From Inquilinus sp042743185 (GTDB lineage: Bacteria; Pseudomonadota; Alphaproteobacteria; DSM-16000; Inquilinaceae): a DNA stretch of 64,000 bases. The stretch is taken from positions 1 through 64,000 of the forward strand of contig NZ_JBHYMS010000027.1 of NCBI RefSeq assembly GCF_042743185.1, in the 5' to 3' direction. The position numbers were made by a program, and so were the translations under genes. Below, in pieces: positions 35,676-43,670 of this stretch (positions are counted from its first letter, which is position 1; every line of letters starts with the position of its first letter). The notes beneath the pieces are model-generated. The model saw only the letters and a program-made list of their open reading frames with translations. It was not told the DNA's origin and made no database searches.

Positions 35676-36796
35676 GTCAGCCGCCGCATCCAGCGGCTGA
35701 CCAGGCTCAAGAGGCCGGTCACGAAGACGATGATCATGATGAAATAGACCTGCGCCAGCATGGTGCCGTAGCCGACATTCGACCGGTCCCGGTACTCGCG
35801 ATAGATGAAGCTCGACACCGTGTCGGTGGCGCCGCCGGGCCCGCCCGCCGTGACGTTGATGACGATGTCGGCCAGCTTCAGCTCGAAGATGATCCGAAGG
35901 ATCACCGCGGTGACGCTGACCGGCAGCATCAGCGGGAAGGTGATCTTCCAGAAGGACTGCCAGGCCTTGGCGCCGTCGATCCGCGCCGCCTCCAGGATGT
36001 CGTTTGGTATGGCCTGCAGCCCGGCCAGCAGCAGGATCATGATGAAGGGGATCGAGACCCAGCCGTCCATCGCCATGATGCTGAGCCGCGCCATCCAGGG
36101 CGAGGCGAAGAAGGCCGGGTTCTCCCAGCCCAGGAACCGGGCCAGCGACGCCGCCGGGCCGAAGCGGTATTCCATGATCGACTTGCCGATCATCCAGCTG
36201 ACCGCGACCGGGCTCAGCATGAACGGCATCAGGAAGGCGACGCGGAAGAACTTGCGGGCCCGGATCTCGGCGTTCAGCAGCAGCGCCAGGCCGAAGGCTA
36301 TGGCGTATTGCACCAGCACGGCCAGCACGTACCAGACCATGTTGCCGAGCGCGTTCCAGTAATATGGATCGGCCCACAGGGTGCGGAGGTTGTCGAGGCC
36401 GTTGAGCTGCCGGCCGGCGAAGGAGCTGAGGTTCCAGTCGGTGAAGGCGATGTAGAGCCCGAAAAGGGTCGGGAAGATCACCATCGACACGGTGAACAGC
36501 ACCGCCGGCAGCAGGAACAGCGCCCGGTGCCCGGCCTCGCCCCGGATCATCACCTGGCCGGCGCCGAGCGCCACCGCCCAGGCCAGATAGGTGTAGAGCA
36601 GGGGGCGCCAGGTCTCGAAGCCGATGGCGACCACTTCGGCCGAATCCAGCACCTGCAGCAGCAGCATCGCCGCGAGCAGGAGCGTGGCGACCCGGACCAG
36701 CCACCGCCCCGCGACCTTGCGGCCGGCCGGGATGTGCGACGAGACGGGCTTGATGCTGTGATCGCCGGCGAGGGCGCCGATCTCCGCTTCGCTCAT
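35672..36796 (-). CDS. sugar ABC transporter permease, MalF type with N-terminal extension
   Basis: A 374-residue permease, longer than the usual 290-310 because two extra N-terminal hydrophobic segments (VATLLLAAMLLLQVLD and LLYTYLAWAVALGAGQVMI) precede the six-helix core. The core starts ALFLLPAVLFTVSMVIFPTLFG, with EAA loop PNDILEAARIDGAKAWQSFWKITFP. It pairs with the MalG-type protein. It is separated from the receptor gene by 229 bases with palindromic repeats. Confidence 0.9.
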   Translation of the reverse strand: MSEAEIGALAGDHSIKPVSSHIPAGRKVAGRWLVRVATLLLAAMLLLQVLDSAEVVAIGFETWRPLLYTYLAWAVALGAGQVMIRGEAGHRALFLLPAVLFTVSMVIFPTLFGLYIAFTDWNLSSFAGRQLNGLDNLRTLWADPYYWNALGNMVWYVLAVLVQYAIAFGLALLLNAEIRARKFFRVAFLMPFMLSPVAVSWMIGKSIMEYRFGPAASLARFLGWENPAFFASPWMARLSIMAMDGWVSIPFIMILLLAGLQAIPNDILEAARIDGAKAWQSFWKITFPLMLPVSVTAVILRIIFELKLADIVINVTAGGPGGATDTVSSFIYREYRDRSNVGYGTMLAQVYFIMIIVFVTGLLSLVSRWMRRLT

Positions 36797-36837
36797 GCTG
36801 ATCCGGGGATAGCTGCGGAAGGGCAGATAGACAGTGT

Positions 36838-36982
36838 CCCCCCTCCCCCCGCGGGAGGGGGGTAGGGGGAGGGGGCTGTCGATCGAAGAGAGCCGTCGCC
36901 TCCGGGCTGACGCTTTGTGGGTTCCCGGCCCGGCGGCGCGAACCCCCTCCCCCTAACCCCCACCCCCGGGGGGGTGGGGGGT
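36838..36982. repeat. palindromic repeat cluster between receptor and permease genes
   Basis: Two inverted G/C-tract elements. The first has perfect 10-base arms at 36838-36847 and 36853-36862 and continues into a G-rich tract. The second, around 36942-36982, carries the complementary C5-T-C5 tract and its own C/G hairpin. The two halves can also pair with each other over about 18 bases. Such structures between a receptor gene and permease genes often give higher receptor message levels by processing and protection. The rest of 36797-37025 shows no gene. Confidence 0.55.
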
Positions 36983-37025
36983 AAGGAAACAAGCGGCCCG
37001 GGGAAGGGTTGAATTACGCCGGGTC

Positions 37026-38687
37026 TCACAGCCCGAGCGATGCCTTGTACAGGGCGATCTGCTTGTCCCGGCCGATCTGGTCGGTGATCTTCTCCCAGGC
37101 TGCGGCGATGGCGTCGGCGCCGGACTGGGCGGTGCCCTGGCCGGCGAAGACCTTGGCCAGCTCGTCCTCGGCCACGCTGTAGTACTGGAAGATGCCGGGG
37201 ATGCGCGGCTCGATCGCCGCGTTCGGGTGGTTGTAGGAGTCCGCGTTGGCCTTCAGGTAGGAGGTGATGAAGGCCTCGTCATAGCCGGCGGCGACCCATT
37301 CCGGGATCTGGAAGTGGCTGTTCCGGTACGGCTGGAAGCCGGACGGGTAGGCCGAGGTCCACAGCGACAGGTCCTTGCCGCCGAGATGGGCCGCGGCGCT
37401 CCAGGCCGCTTTGTGCTTGACGGCATCGCTGTCGACGCGGGCCATGACGTAGACGCCCCAGCCCAGATAGGCCATGTTCGGCGCATAGTTCGGGCCGCCC
37501 GGCAGCTTGTCCCAGGCCCCGGTCTTGGCGTTATAGACATCGTCCGAGCCCGGCAGGATGCTGAAGCTGCAGACGTCGCCGATGACCGAGGAATCGCTGG
37601 TCTTGGCGTTCGACCCGACATCGCCCCACCACGCCACCATCGACCCGGTCCCGGCCAGGAACTGCTGGAAGGCGGTGGTGTTGGGATCGGCGCCGAGCTG
37701 GTCCGCCGGCTCCGACGGCAGGGCGTCGATCACGTCCTGGATCGCCCGCACCCAGGCCGGATTGTTGATCCGCGGCTTCATGGTGTCGATGTCGAACAGC
37801 CAGGCCTTGTCGTTCGGGTGCTTGGCATAGGCCGAGGCGCGGCTGCCCAGGAAATAGAAGCCGAAGCCGCCCCAGGCCTTGGGCGCGTCGAGATAGCCAT
37901 AGGCGTCCTGGCCGCCGACCTGCTTGCCCTTCAGGAACTTGGTCGCCGCCTGGACCTGCTGCCAGGTCTTCGGCACGCCCCATTCGCCCTGGCCGCCACC
38001 GTCCTTCCAGGCCTTGGCCAGGTCGGCGTCGGAGAAGACGTCGGTGCGGTAGTTGAAGGTGTGGCAGTCGCCGTCGATCGAGATCCGGTAGGTCTTGCCC
38101 TCCCAGGTGCCGACCGGGGCCTTGAGGTAGCCGACATAGTCGTCCATCTCGATCTGGGCCTTGACCCAGTCGGGCATCTCCGAGGCCAGGCCCTTGCCGC
38201 AGACGTCGCCCTCGAACGGGGCGCCCATCTCGACGATGTCGAAATCGACCGTGCCGGTGGCGATCGCCTGCTGCAGCCGCGGGTTGTAGTCGGCCTGGGC
38301 CAGGTCGATCCAGGTGATCCTGGCGCCGGTATAGGCCTCCCAAGGCTTCAGGAAGCCGCGGAACAGCAGGTTGTGCAGATTCTGGTTGTTCAGCCCCATG
38401 AAGGTCAGCTGGACGCCGTTGAACTCGCCTTCCTTGACCAGCGCCTTGGTCGGGCCGAGGCACAGCTCGCCGACCTTCTGCCAGTCGGCGTCGGTGGGCG
38501 ATCCCTTGCCGACGCCCGGGATCTGCAGGATCTGGGCGCGCAGGTCGTTCTGCGCCAGCGCGGTGGAGGAGAGGGGGCCGAACAGGCCCGTCGTACCCAG
38601 GGCGGCGCCGAGCCCGGCCGCACCCTTCAGAACCGTGCGCCGGCTGGCCTGCGCCCCGACGAGGCGGTCGTAGTCCTGTAGCTTCAC
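37026..38687 (-). CDS. carbohydrate ABC transporter substrate-binding protein (family 1, large)
   Basis: A 553-residue receptor, longer than the common 420-450. It has a twin-arginine leader (SRRTVLKGAAGLGAA). The body shows ARITWIDLAQADYNPRLQQA, a KTYRISIDGDCHTFNYR segment, and MVAWWGDVG, typical of large family 1 sugar receptors. It starts at GTG 38687 after AGGGAG. It heads the minus-strand importer operon and lies 73 bases from the LacI-type palindrome, which should control it. Confidence 0.9.
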   Translation of the reverse strand: MKLQDYDRLVGAQASRRTVLKGAAGLGAALGTTGLFGPLSSTALAQNDLRAQILQIPGVGKGSPTDADWQKVGELCLGPTKALVKEGEFNGVQLTFMGLNNQNLHNLLFRGFLKPWEAYTGARITWIDLAQADYNPRLQQAIATGTVDFDIVEMGAPFEGDVCGKGLASEMPDWVKAQIEMDDYVGYLKAPVGTWEGKTYRISIDGDCHTFNYRTDVFSDADLAKAWKDGGGQGEWGVPKTWQQVQAATKFLKGKQVGGQDAYGYLDAPKAWGGFGFYFLGSRASAYAKHPNDKAWLFDIDTMKPRINNPAWVRAIQDVIDALPSEPADQLGADPNTTAFQQFLAGTGSMVAWWGDVGSNAKTSDSSVIGDVCSFSILPGSDDVYNAKTGAWDKLPGGPNYAPNMAYLGWGVYVMARVDSDAVKHKAAWSAAAHLGGKDLSLWTSAYPSGFQPYRNSHFQIPEWVAAGYDEAFITSYLKANADSYNHPNAAIEPRIPGIFQYYSVAEDELAKVFAGQGTAQSGADAIAAAWEKITDQIGRDKQIALYKASLGL

Positions 38688-38759
38688 CGCGAATCTCCCT
38701 GTGGCATTATCGTTTTTGTCGCCCTCGGCCGTCCCGAACCGTTATCCCTCGAACCGCCA

Positions 38760-38777
38760 TCGTGAAACGTTTCACGA
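38760..38777. promoter_or_regulatory. perfect 18-bp LacI-type operator
   Basis: TCGTGAAACGTTTCACGA is identical to its reverse complement and contains the TGAAACGTTTCA core with the central CG step typical of LacI/GalR-family operators. It lies between two divergent operons (37026-38687 minus; 38910-42360 plus) and is placed to control both. No LacI-family gene is in the window. Confidence 0.8.
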
Positions 38778-38909
38778 CATGACGACCAAGGATGCGATTT
38801 CGGCGGGTGCCGAAGGCGATCCTGAGTATGATGCGGCCTCAATGGGGGCGCAAGGGAGCGGCCGGGGAGCCGTTCTACGCCACTCGGAGCAGGGAAGGGA
38901 CGCGCGCGA

Positions 38910-39728
38910 ATGGGCGCTACAGGCAATTTCCAGCGGGTGTTCGGCGACACGAAGCCGGTGATCGCCATGGTGCATTTCGGGGCCCTGCCGGGCGCGCCGC
39001 TCTACGACTCGGCGGCCGGTCTCGACGGGCTGCTCGACGGTGCCCGGCGGGACCTGCAGGCGCTGCAGGCGGCCGGCTTCGACGCCGTGATGTTCGGCAA
39101 CGAGAACGACCGGCCCTACGAGTTCGAGGTCGATACCGCCTCGACCGCGACCATGGCCTATCTGATCGGCCGGCTGCGGCCGGAGATCACGGTGCCGTTC
39201 GGCGTCAACGTGCTGTGGGACCCGGCCGGCTCGGTCGCGCTGGCGGCCGCCACCGGCGCCGCCTTCATCCGCGAGATCATGACCGGCACCTACGCCTCGG
39301 ATATGGGGCCGTGGAACCCGGATGCCGGCGCGGCGATGCGCTATCGCAACCGGCTCGGCCGCGGCGACCTCGCCATGCTGTACAACATCTCCGCCGAATT
39401 CGCCTGGTCGCTCGACCGCCGCGACCTGGCCGACCGGGCGCGCAGCGCGGTGTTCTCCAGCATCCCGGACGCCGTCCTGGTCTCCGGCACGATCACCGGC
39501 GAGGCCGCGGCGATGTCGGATCTCGAGGCGGTGAAGCAGGCGCTGCCCCACACCCCGGTCCTGGCCAACACCGGGGTCAAGCACGAGACCGTCGCCGACG
39601 TGCTGCGGGTGGCGGACGGCTGCATCGTCGGCTCCTCGCTCAAGGTCGACGGCCACACCTGGAACGCGGTGGACCCCGAGCGGGCGGCGGAGTTCATGCG
39701 CCTGGCCCGGGCGGCGCGGAAGGGCTGA
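38910..39728 (+). CDS. BtpA/SgcQ-family protein
   Basis: A 272-residue TIM-barrel-type protein of the BtpA/SgcQ family. The N-terminal signature PVIAMVHFGALPGAPLYD, the central FGVNVLWDPAGSVALAAATG, and the C-terminal VLANTGVKHETVADVLRVADG with GSSLKVDG are family hallmarks. The first member (cyanobacterial BtpA) affects photosystem I; enteric SgcQ sits in an uncharacterised sugar operon. Here, with a sugar importer, an M42-type hydrolase and a FGGY kinase, an enzymatic role on a sugar or nucleoside-like compound is likely. Reaction unknown. An AAGGGA ribosome site precedes ATG 38910. Confidence 0.88.
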   Translation: MGATGNFQRVFGDTKPVIAMVHFGALPGAPLYDSAAGLDGLLDGARRDLQALQAAGFDAVMFGNENDRPYEFEVDTASTATMAYLIGRLRPEITVPFGVNVLWDPAGSVALAAATGAAFIREIMTGTYASDMGPWNPDAGAAMRYRNRLGRGDLAMLYNISAEFAWSLDRRDLADRARSAVFSSIPDAVLVSGTITGEAAAMSDLEAVKQALPHTPVLANTGVKHETVADVLRVADGCIVGSSLKVDGHTWNAVDPERAAEFMRLARAARKG

Positions 39729-39733
39729 CGGCG

Positions 39734-40867
39734 ATGGCGACGGACCTGCCGGGCACCGACCCGGCCAAGCAGCGCCTGCGCGGGCTGGTGTCTGAGCTGA
39801 TGCTGATCCCCGGCCTCAGCGGCCATGAGGGGCGGGTGCGCCGGCATCTCGCCGGGCTGCTCTCCGGCCTCGGTATCGCCTCGCGCTCCGACCGGCTCGG
39901 CAACCTGATCGCGACCGTCGAGGGCACGGTCGCGGGGCCGAGCGTGATGCTGTTCGCCCATATGGACCAGCTGGGCCTGATCGTCCGCAAGATCGAGCCC
40001 GGCGGGCTGGTGCGGGTGGAGCGGCTGGGCGGGGTGCCGGAGAAGGCGTTGGCCTCGCAGCCGGTGGTGTTCTGCGTCGGCGCCGGCCGGGACGTGCCGG
40101 GGGTGATCGCCAACAAGAGCCACCACGCCACCTCGCAGGAGGAGAAGTACCGGGTCCTGCCTTATCCCGAGATCTACATCGACGCCGGCTTCGACAGCGC
40201 CGCTGCGGTGCTGGCCGCCGGCATCGACATCGGCACGCCCGTGGTCTACGCGCCGAAGGTGGTCGATCTGGCGGGCGACCGCATCGCCGGCACCGCGGTG
40301 GACGACCGGGCCGGCTGCGCCGTGATCGTCGAGGTCGCCCGGGCGCTGCTGGCGGCACAGCGGCGCCCGACCGTGCATCTGGTGTTCTCGGTGCAGGAGG
40401 AGTTCAACCTCCGCGGCGCGGTCACGGCGGCGCAGGTGCTGGCGCCGGACATCGCCATCCAGCTCGACATCATCCTCGCCACCGACACGCCGGACATGGC
40501 GCAGCGCGGCGACGTCCGCCTCGGCGGCGGCCCGGCGATGAGCCTGTACAGCTTCCATGGCCGCGGCACGCTGAACGGCACCATCCCGCATCCGGCGCTG
40601 GTTGCCCTGTTCGGCGAGACCGCCCGCGGCGCGGGCATCGCGCTGCAGAAGAGCGCGCATGTCGGCCTGCTGACCGATTCCTCCTATGTGCAGCTGGTCA
40701 ATGCCGGCGTGGCCGCGATCGATCTCGGCTACCCGGCCCGCGGCACCCATTCCTCGCTCGAGATCTGCGACCTGTCCGACCTGGCCGGGCTGGCGCGCCT
40801 GCTGGCCGCCGGCATCGGCCGCATCGACGAAAGCTTCAGCCTGGACCGCGACCGGTACGAGACATGA
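39734..40867 (+). CDS. M42-family metallo-aminopeptidase-like protein (SgcX/FrvX type)
   Basis: A 377-residue M42 family protein. All expected metal and catalytic positions are present: His76 (FAHMDQ), Asp190 (TAVDDRAG), the catalytic pair Glu222/Glu223 (VQEEFN), Asp251 (ATDTPD) and His339 (THSSLE). M42 enzymes are dodecameric di-metal aminopeptidases or deacylases. Homologues called SgcX and FrvX sit in sugar operons with no known function. Between a BtpA/SgcQ gene and a FGGY kinase gene it may cleave an amide or acyl bond in the imported compound rather than peptides. It overlaps the kinase start by four bases. Confidence 0.87.
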   Translation: MATDLPGTDPAKQRLRGLVSELMLIPGLSGHEGRVRRHLAGLLSGLGIASRSDRLGNLIATVEGTVAGPSVMLFAHMDQLGLIVRKIEPGGLVRVERLGGVPEKALASQPVVFCVGAGRDVPGVIANKSHHATSQEEKYRVLPYPEIYIDAGFDSAAAVLAAGIDIGTPVVYAPKVVDLAGDRIAGTAVDDRAGCAVIVEVARALLAAQRRPTVHLVFSVQEEFNLRGAVTAAQVLAPDIAIQLDIILATDTPDMAQRGDVRLGGGPAMSLYSFHGRGTLNGTIPHPALVALFGETARGAGIALQKSAHVGLLTDSSYVQLVNAGVAAIDLGYPARGTHSSLEICDLSDLAGLARLLAAGIGRIDESFSLDRDRYET

Positions 40868-42360
40868 CCTATTACCTCGGCATCGACATCGGGACCTTCG
40901 AATCCAAGGGCGTGCTGGTGGCGGCGGATGGCAGCATCGCCGCCATGGCCGCCAGGCCGCACAAGCTGATCGTGCCGCAGCCGGGCTGGGCCGAGCATCG
41001 GCCGAAGGAGGATTGGTGGGACGACGTCACCTTCCTCTGCCGCAAGCTCTTGGCCGACAGCGGCGTGCCGGCCTCCTCGATCCGGGCGGTCGGCACCAGC
41101 GCCATCGGCCCGTGCATGCTGCCGGTCGATGCGGCGGGCGAGCCGCTGATGAACGGCGTGCTGTACGGCGTCGACACCCGTGCCCATCAGGAGATCGCGG
41201 ACCTCACCGCCCAGATCGGCGAGGACGTGCTGCTGGAGCGCTGCGGCAACGCCCTGACCTCGCAGTCGGTCGGCCCCAAGATCCTGTGGCTGAAGCGCAA
41301 CCGGCCGGAGATCTTCGCCCGCACGGCGAAGATCCTGACCTCGACCTCGTTCCTGGTGCACAAGCTGACCGGGCGCTTTGTCATCGACCACTACACCGCG
41401 GCCAACTCCAGCCCGTTCTACCTGGCCGACGAGCTGGCCTGGAGCGATGAACTGGCGCCGGGCATCGTCGATCTCGGCCAGATGCCGGACCTGGCCTGGA
41501 GCACCGACATCGTCGGCACTGTCACCCGGCAGGCGGCGGCGGAGACCGGGCTGGCCGAGGGCACGCCGGTGATCGCCGGCACCATCGACGCGGCGGCGGA
41601 GGCGATCAGCGTCGGCGTGCTCGACAGCGGCGACATGATGGTGATGTACGGGTCGACCATCTTCACCATCCTGCTCGGCGACACCCGGCTGCGCGACCCG
41701 CGGCTGTGGTGGGCGCCCTGGCTGATGCCCGGCCAGCACGCGGCGCTGGCCGGCCTCGCCACCAGCGGCACGCTCAGCCACTGGTTCCGCGACCAGTTCG
41801 CGCGCGAGCTCGACCCGGCCTCGGCGATCCCGGCGCTGGTGGCGGAGGCGCAGCAGTCGCCGCCCGGGGCGCGAGGGCTGGTGCTGCTGCCCTATTTCTC
41901 CGGCGAGCGCACGCCGATCCACGACCCGCAGGCCAAGGGCGTGCTGTTCGGCCTGAACCTGACCCACACCCGCGGCGACATCTGCCGGGCGGTGTTCGAA
42001 GGCATCGCCTGCGGCACCGCCCATATCGTCGAAACCTACCGCGAGGCGGGGCAGGTGCCGCGCGCGGTGTACTCTGTCGGCGGCGGCACCAGGAACCGGG
42101 TGTGGTCGCAGGCGACCTCCGACATCTCCGGCCTTCCGCAGATCCTGCGGCAGAAGACCTTCGGCGCCAGCTACGGCGACGCCTTCCTGGCCGCGCTCGC
42201 GGTCGGCGACGTCGAACCGGGCGACATCCGGGCGTGGAACCCGACCGCGTCGGAGATCGCGCCCGACCCCGCCCAGGCCGAGCTCTACCGGCGGCAGTTC
42301 GGCGTGTTCAAGGATCTGTACCCGGCGACGCGGGACCTGATGCGGCGGCTGGACGGATAG
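40864..42360 (+). CDS. FGGY-family carbohydrate kinase
   Basis: A 498-residue sugar kinase. Its N-terminal motif is GIDIGTFESKGVLVAADG, followed by GWAEHRPKEDWWDD. In the second half are VMYGSTIFTILLG, LLPYFSGERTPIHDPQAKGV and VYSVGGGTRNRVWSQATSD. These fit the xylulose/ribulose kinase side of the FGGY family. It is the last gene of the SgcQ-SgcX-kinase operon and would phosphorylate the sugar released or shaped by the first two proteins. It is distinct from the FGGY kinase at 28963-30462. Confidence 0.91.
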   Translation: MTYYLGIDIGTFESKGVLVAADGSIAAMAARPHKLIVPQPGWAEHRPKEDWWDDVTFLCRKLLADSGVPASSIRAVGTSAIGPCMLPVDAAGEPLMNGVLYGVDTRAHQEIADLTAQIGEDVLLERCGNALTSQSVGPKILWLKRNRPEIFARTAKILTSTSFLVHKLTGRFVIDHYTAANSSPFYLADELAWSDELAPGIVDLGQMPDLAWSTDIVGTVTRQAAAETGLAEGTPVIAGTIDAAAEAISVGVLDSGDMMVMYGSTIFTILLGDTRLRDPRLWWAPWLMPGQHAALAGLATSGTLSHWFRDQFARELDPASAIPALVAEAQQSPPGARGLVLLPYFSGERTPIHDPQAKGVLFGLNLTHTRGDICRAVFEGIACGTAHIVETYREAGQVPRAVYSVGGGTRNRVWSQATSDISGLPQILRQKTFGASYGDAFLAALAVGDVEPGDIRAWNPTASEIAPDPAQAELYRRQFGVFKDLYPATRDLMRRLDG

Positions 42361-42367
42361 GGGCTCC

Positions 42368-42458
42368 CGTAGGTTGGGTTCGCGATCCGCGAACCCAACA
42401 TGTCATCGGCCCCCGCGCGCGCCGGCGGCGAAATGTTCCCCGGCGAACCCAACCTACG
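42368..42458. repeat. nested inverted repeat with GTAGGTTGGGTTCGC arms
   Basis: Outer 16-base arms are perfect (42368-42383 and 42443-42458). An inner pair of 12-base arms (42373-42384 and 42388-42399) uses the same left strand, so two hairpins compete. It lies between the convergent FGGY kinase and efflux adaptor genes and may terminate both. The arm sequence resembles a widespread class of short dispersed bacterial repeats. Confidence 0.65.
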
Positions 42459-42478
42459 TCCGGAGCGACAGCCGCTCG

Positions 42479-43654
42479 TTACGACCCGGCGTTGGCCTGC
42501 TGCTGCGGCAGCGGCTGCACCGGCATGCCGGGGAAGAAGATCTTCTGCAGGTTGCCGGTGATGACGCGGTCGCCCTCGGCCAGACCCTTCTCGACCGAGA
42601 CCAGGGCGCCGTCCGTCCCCCCCAGCGTCACCAGCCGCTGCTCCGCCCTGTTGTCCTTGCTGACGACATAAACGTAACGGCCGAACTGGCTGGCGGCGAC
42701 CGCCACCTGCGGCACCATCAGCGCATCCGGCTGCGGCTTCAGATGGACGCGCACGCGGACATACTGGCCGGGCAGCAGGGCGAAGTCGCCGTTGCGGACG
42801 GTGGCGCGGGCCAGGATCGTCCCGGTCTGGTTGTCGACCGCGTTGTCCAGGAAGGTCAGCTCGCCCTGGTGCTTCGCCTCGGTCTCGCCCGGCAGCAGCA
42901 CGTCGACCGCGACCTTGCCCGCGGCCTGCGCGGTCCGGATCTTGGTCAGCTCGGTCTCGCTGGGGTTGAAGGTGACGTAGATCGGGTCGAGCTGCACCAG
43001 GGTGTTGACCGGGCTGCCGCCGACGCTGACCAGCGTCCCCGTCGCCGCCTGGTTGCGGCCGAGCCGCCCGGCGAAGGGGGCCCGGATCTCGGTGTAGCCC
43101 AGGTTCAGCTCGGCCTGGCGCTGCGCCGCCTGGTCGCTGGCCAGGGTGGCCTGGGCCTGCTTCAGATTGCTCTGGCGCTGGTCGAAGGTGTCCTTGTCCA
43201 GCCAGCCGTTCTTGCTCAGCTCGCTGCCGCGGTCGTAGTTCGAGCGCAGATAGTCGATATTGGCCTGGTCGCGCTGCAACTGGGCGTTGGCCTGGTCCAG
43301 CGCGGCCTGGAAGTCGCGGGGGTCGATCTTGTACAGCAGGTCGCCCTGCTTGACGTCGCTGCCGTCGGCTGCCGGCTGCGCCTGGATATAGCCGGACACC
43401 TTGGCCTGCAGGCTGATGGCGGCGATCGATTCGGTGCGCGCGGAATAGTCGAGATAGACCGGCAGCGACCGCTTCAGCACCGCAGCCACCGGCACCGGCA
43501 TGGCTTGGGGCGGCCCGCCCGGCGCGGCTTCGGCCTGCGCCGTTTCACCGCCCAGCGCCAACAGGGCCGGGGGGAGGCGGCCGGTCTGGTACAGGCCGGC
43601 GACGACGGCGGCAGCCACGACGATCGATCCCAAGACGACGGTACGGACGCGCAT
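42479..43654 (-). CDS. RND efflux periplasmic adaptor (membrane fusion protein)
   Basis: A 391-residue adaptor of the AcrA/MexE type. An N-terminal membrane anchor (VLGSIVVAAAVVAGLY) without lipobox is followed by the barrel-sandwich lipoyl halves (LQAKVSGYIQAQ and LGYTEIRAPFAGRLG), a helical hairpin of about 80 residues between them, a beta-barrel region, and a C-terminal VEKGLAEGDRVITGNLQKI. ATG 43654 is preferred over 43720, which would start inside the pump gene. It follows the pump gene by 16 bases; adaptor genes usually come first, so the order is reversed. Confidence 0.93.
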   Translation of the reverse strand: MRVRTVVLGSIVVAAAVVAGLYQTGRLPPALLALGGETAQAEAAPGGPPQAMPVPVAAVLKRSLPVYLDYSARTESIAAISLQAKVSGYIQAQPAADGSDVKQGDLLYKIDPRDFQAALDQANAQLQRDQANIDYLRSNYDRGSELSKNGWLDKDTFDQRQSNLKQAQATLASDQAAQRQAELNLGYTEIRAPFAGRLGRNQAATGTLVSVGGSPVNTLVQLDPIYVTFNPSETELTKIRTAQAAGKVAVDVLLPGETEAKHQGELTFLDNAVDNQTGTILARATVRNGDFALLPGQYVRVRVHLKPQPDALMVPQVAVAASQFGRYVYVVSKDNRAEQRLVTLGGTDGALVSVEKGLAEGDRVITGNLQKIFFPGMPVQPLPQQQANAGS

Positions 43655-43670
43655 GGCGCGATTCTCCACT

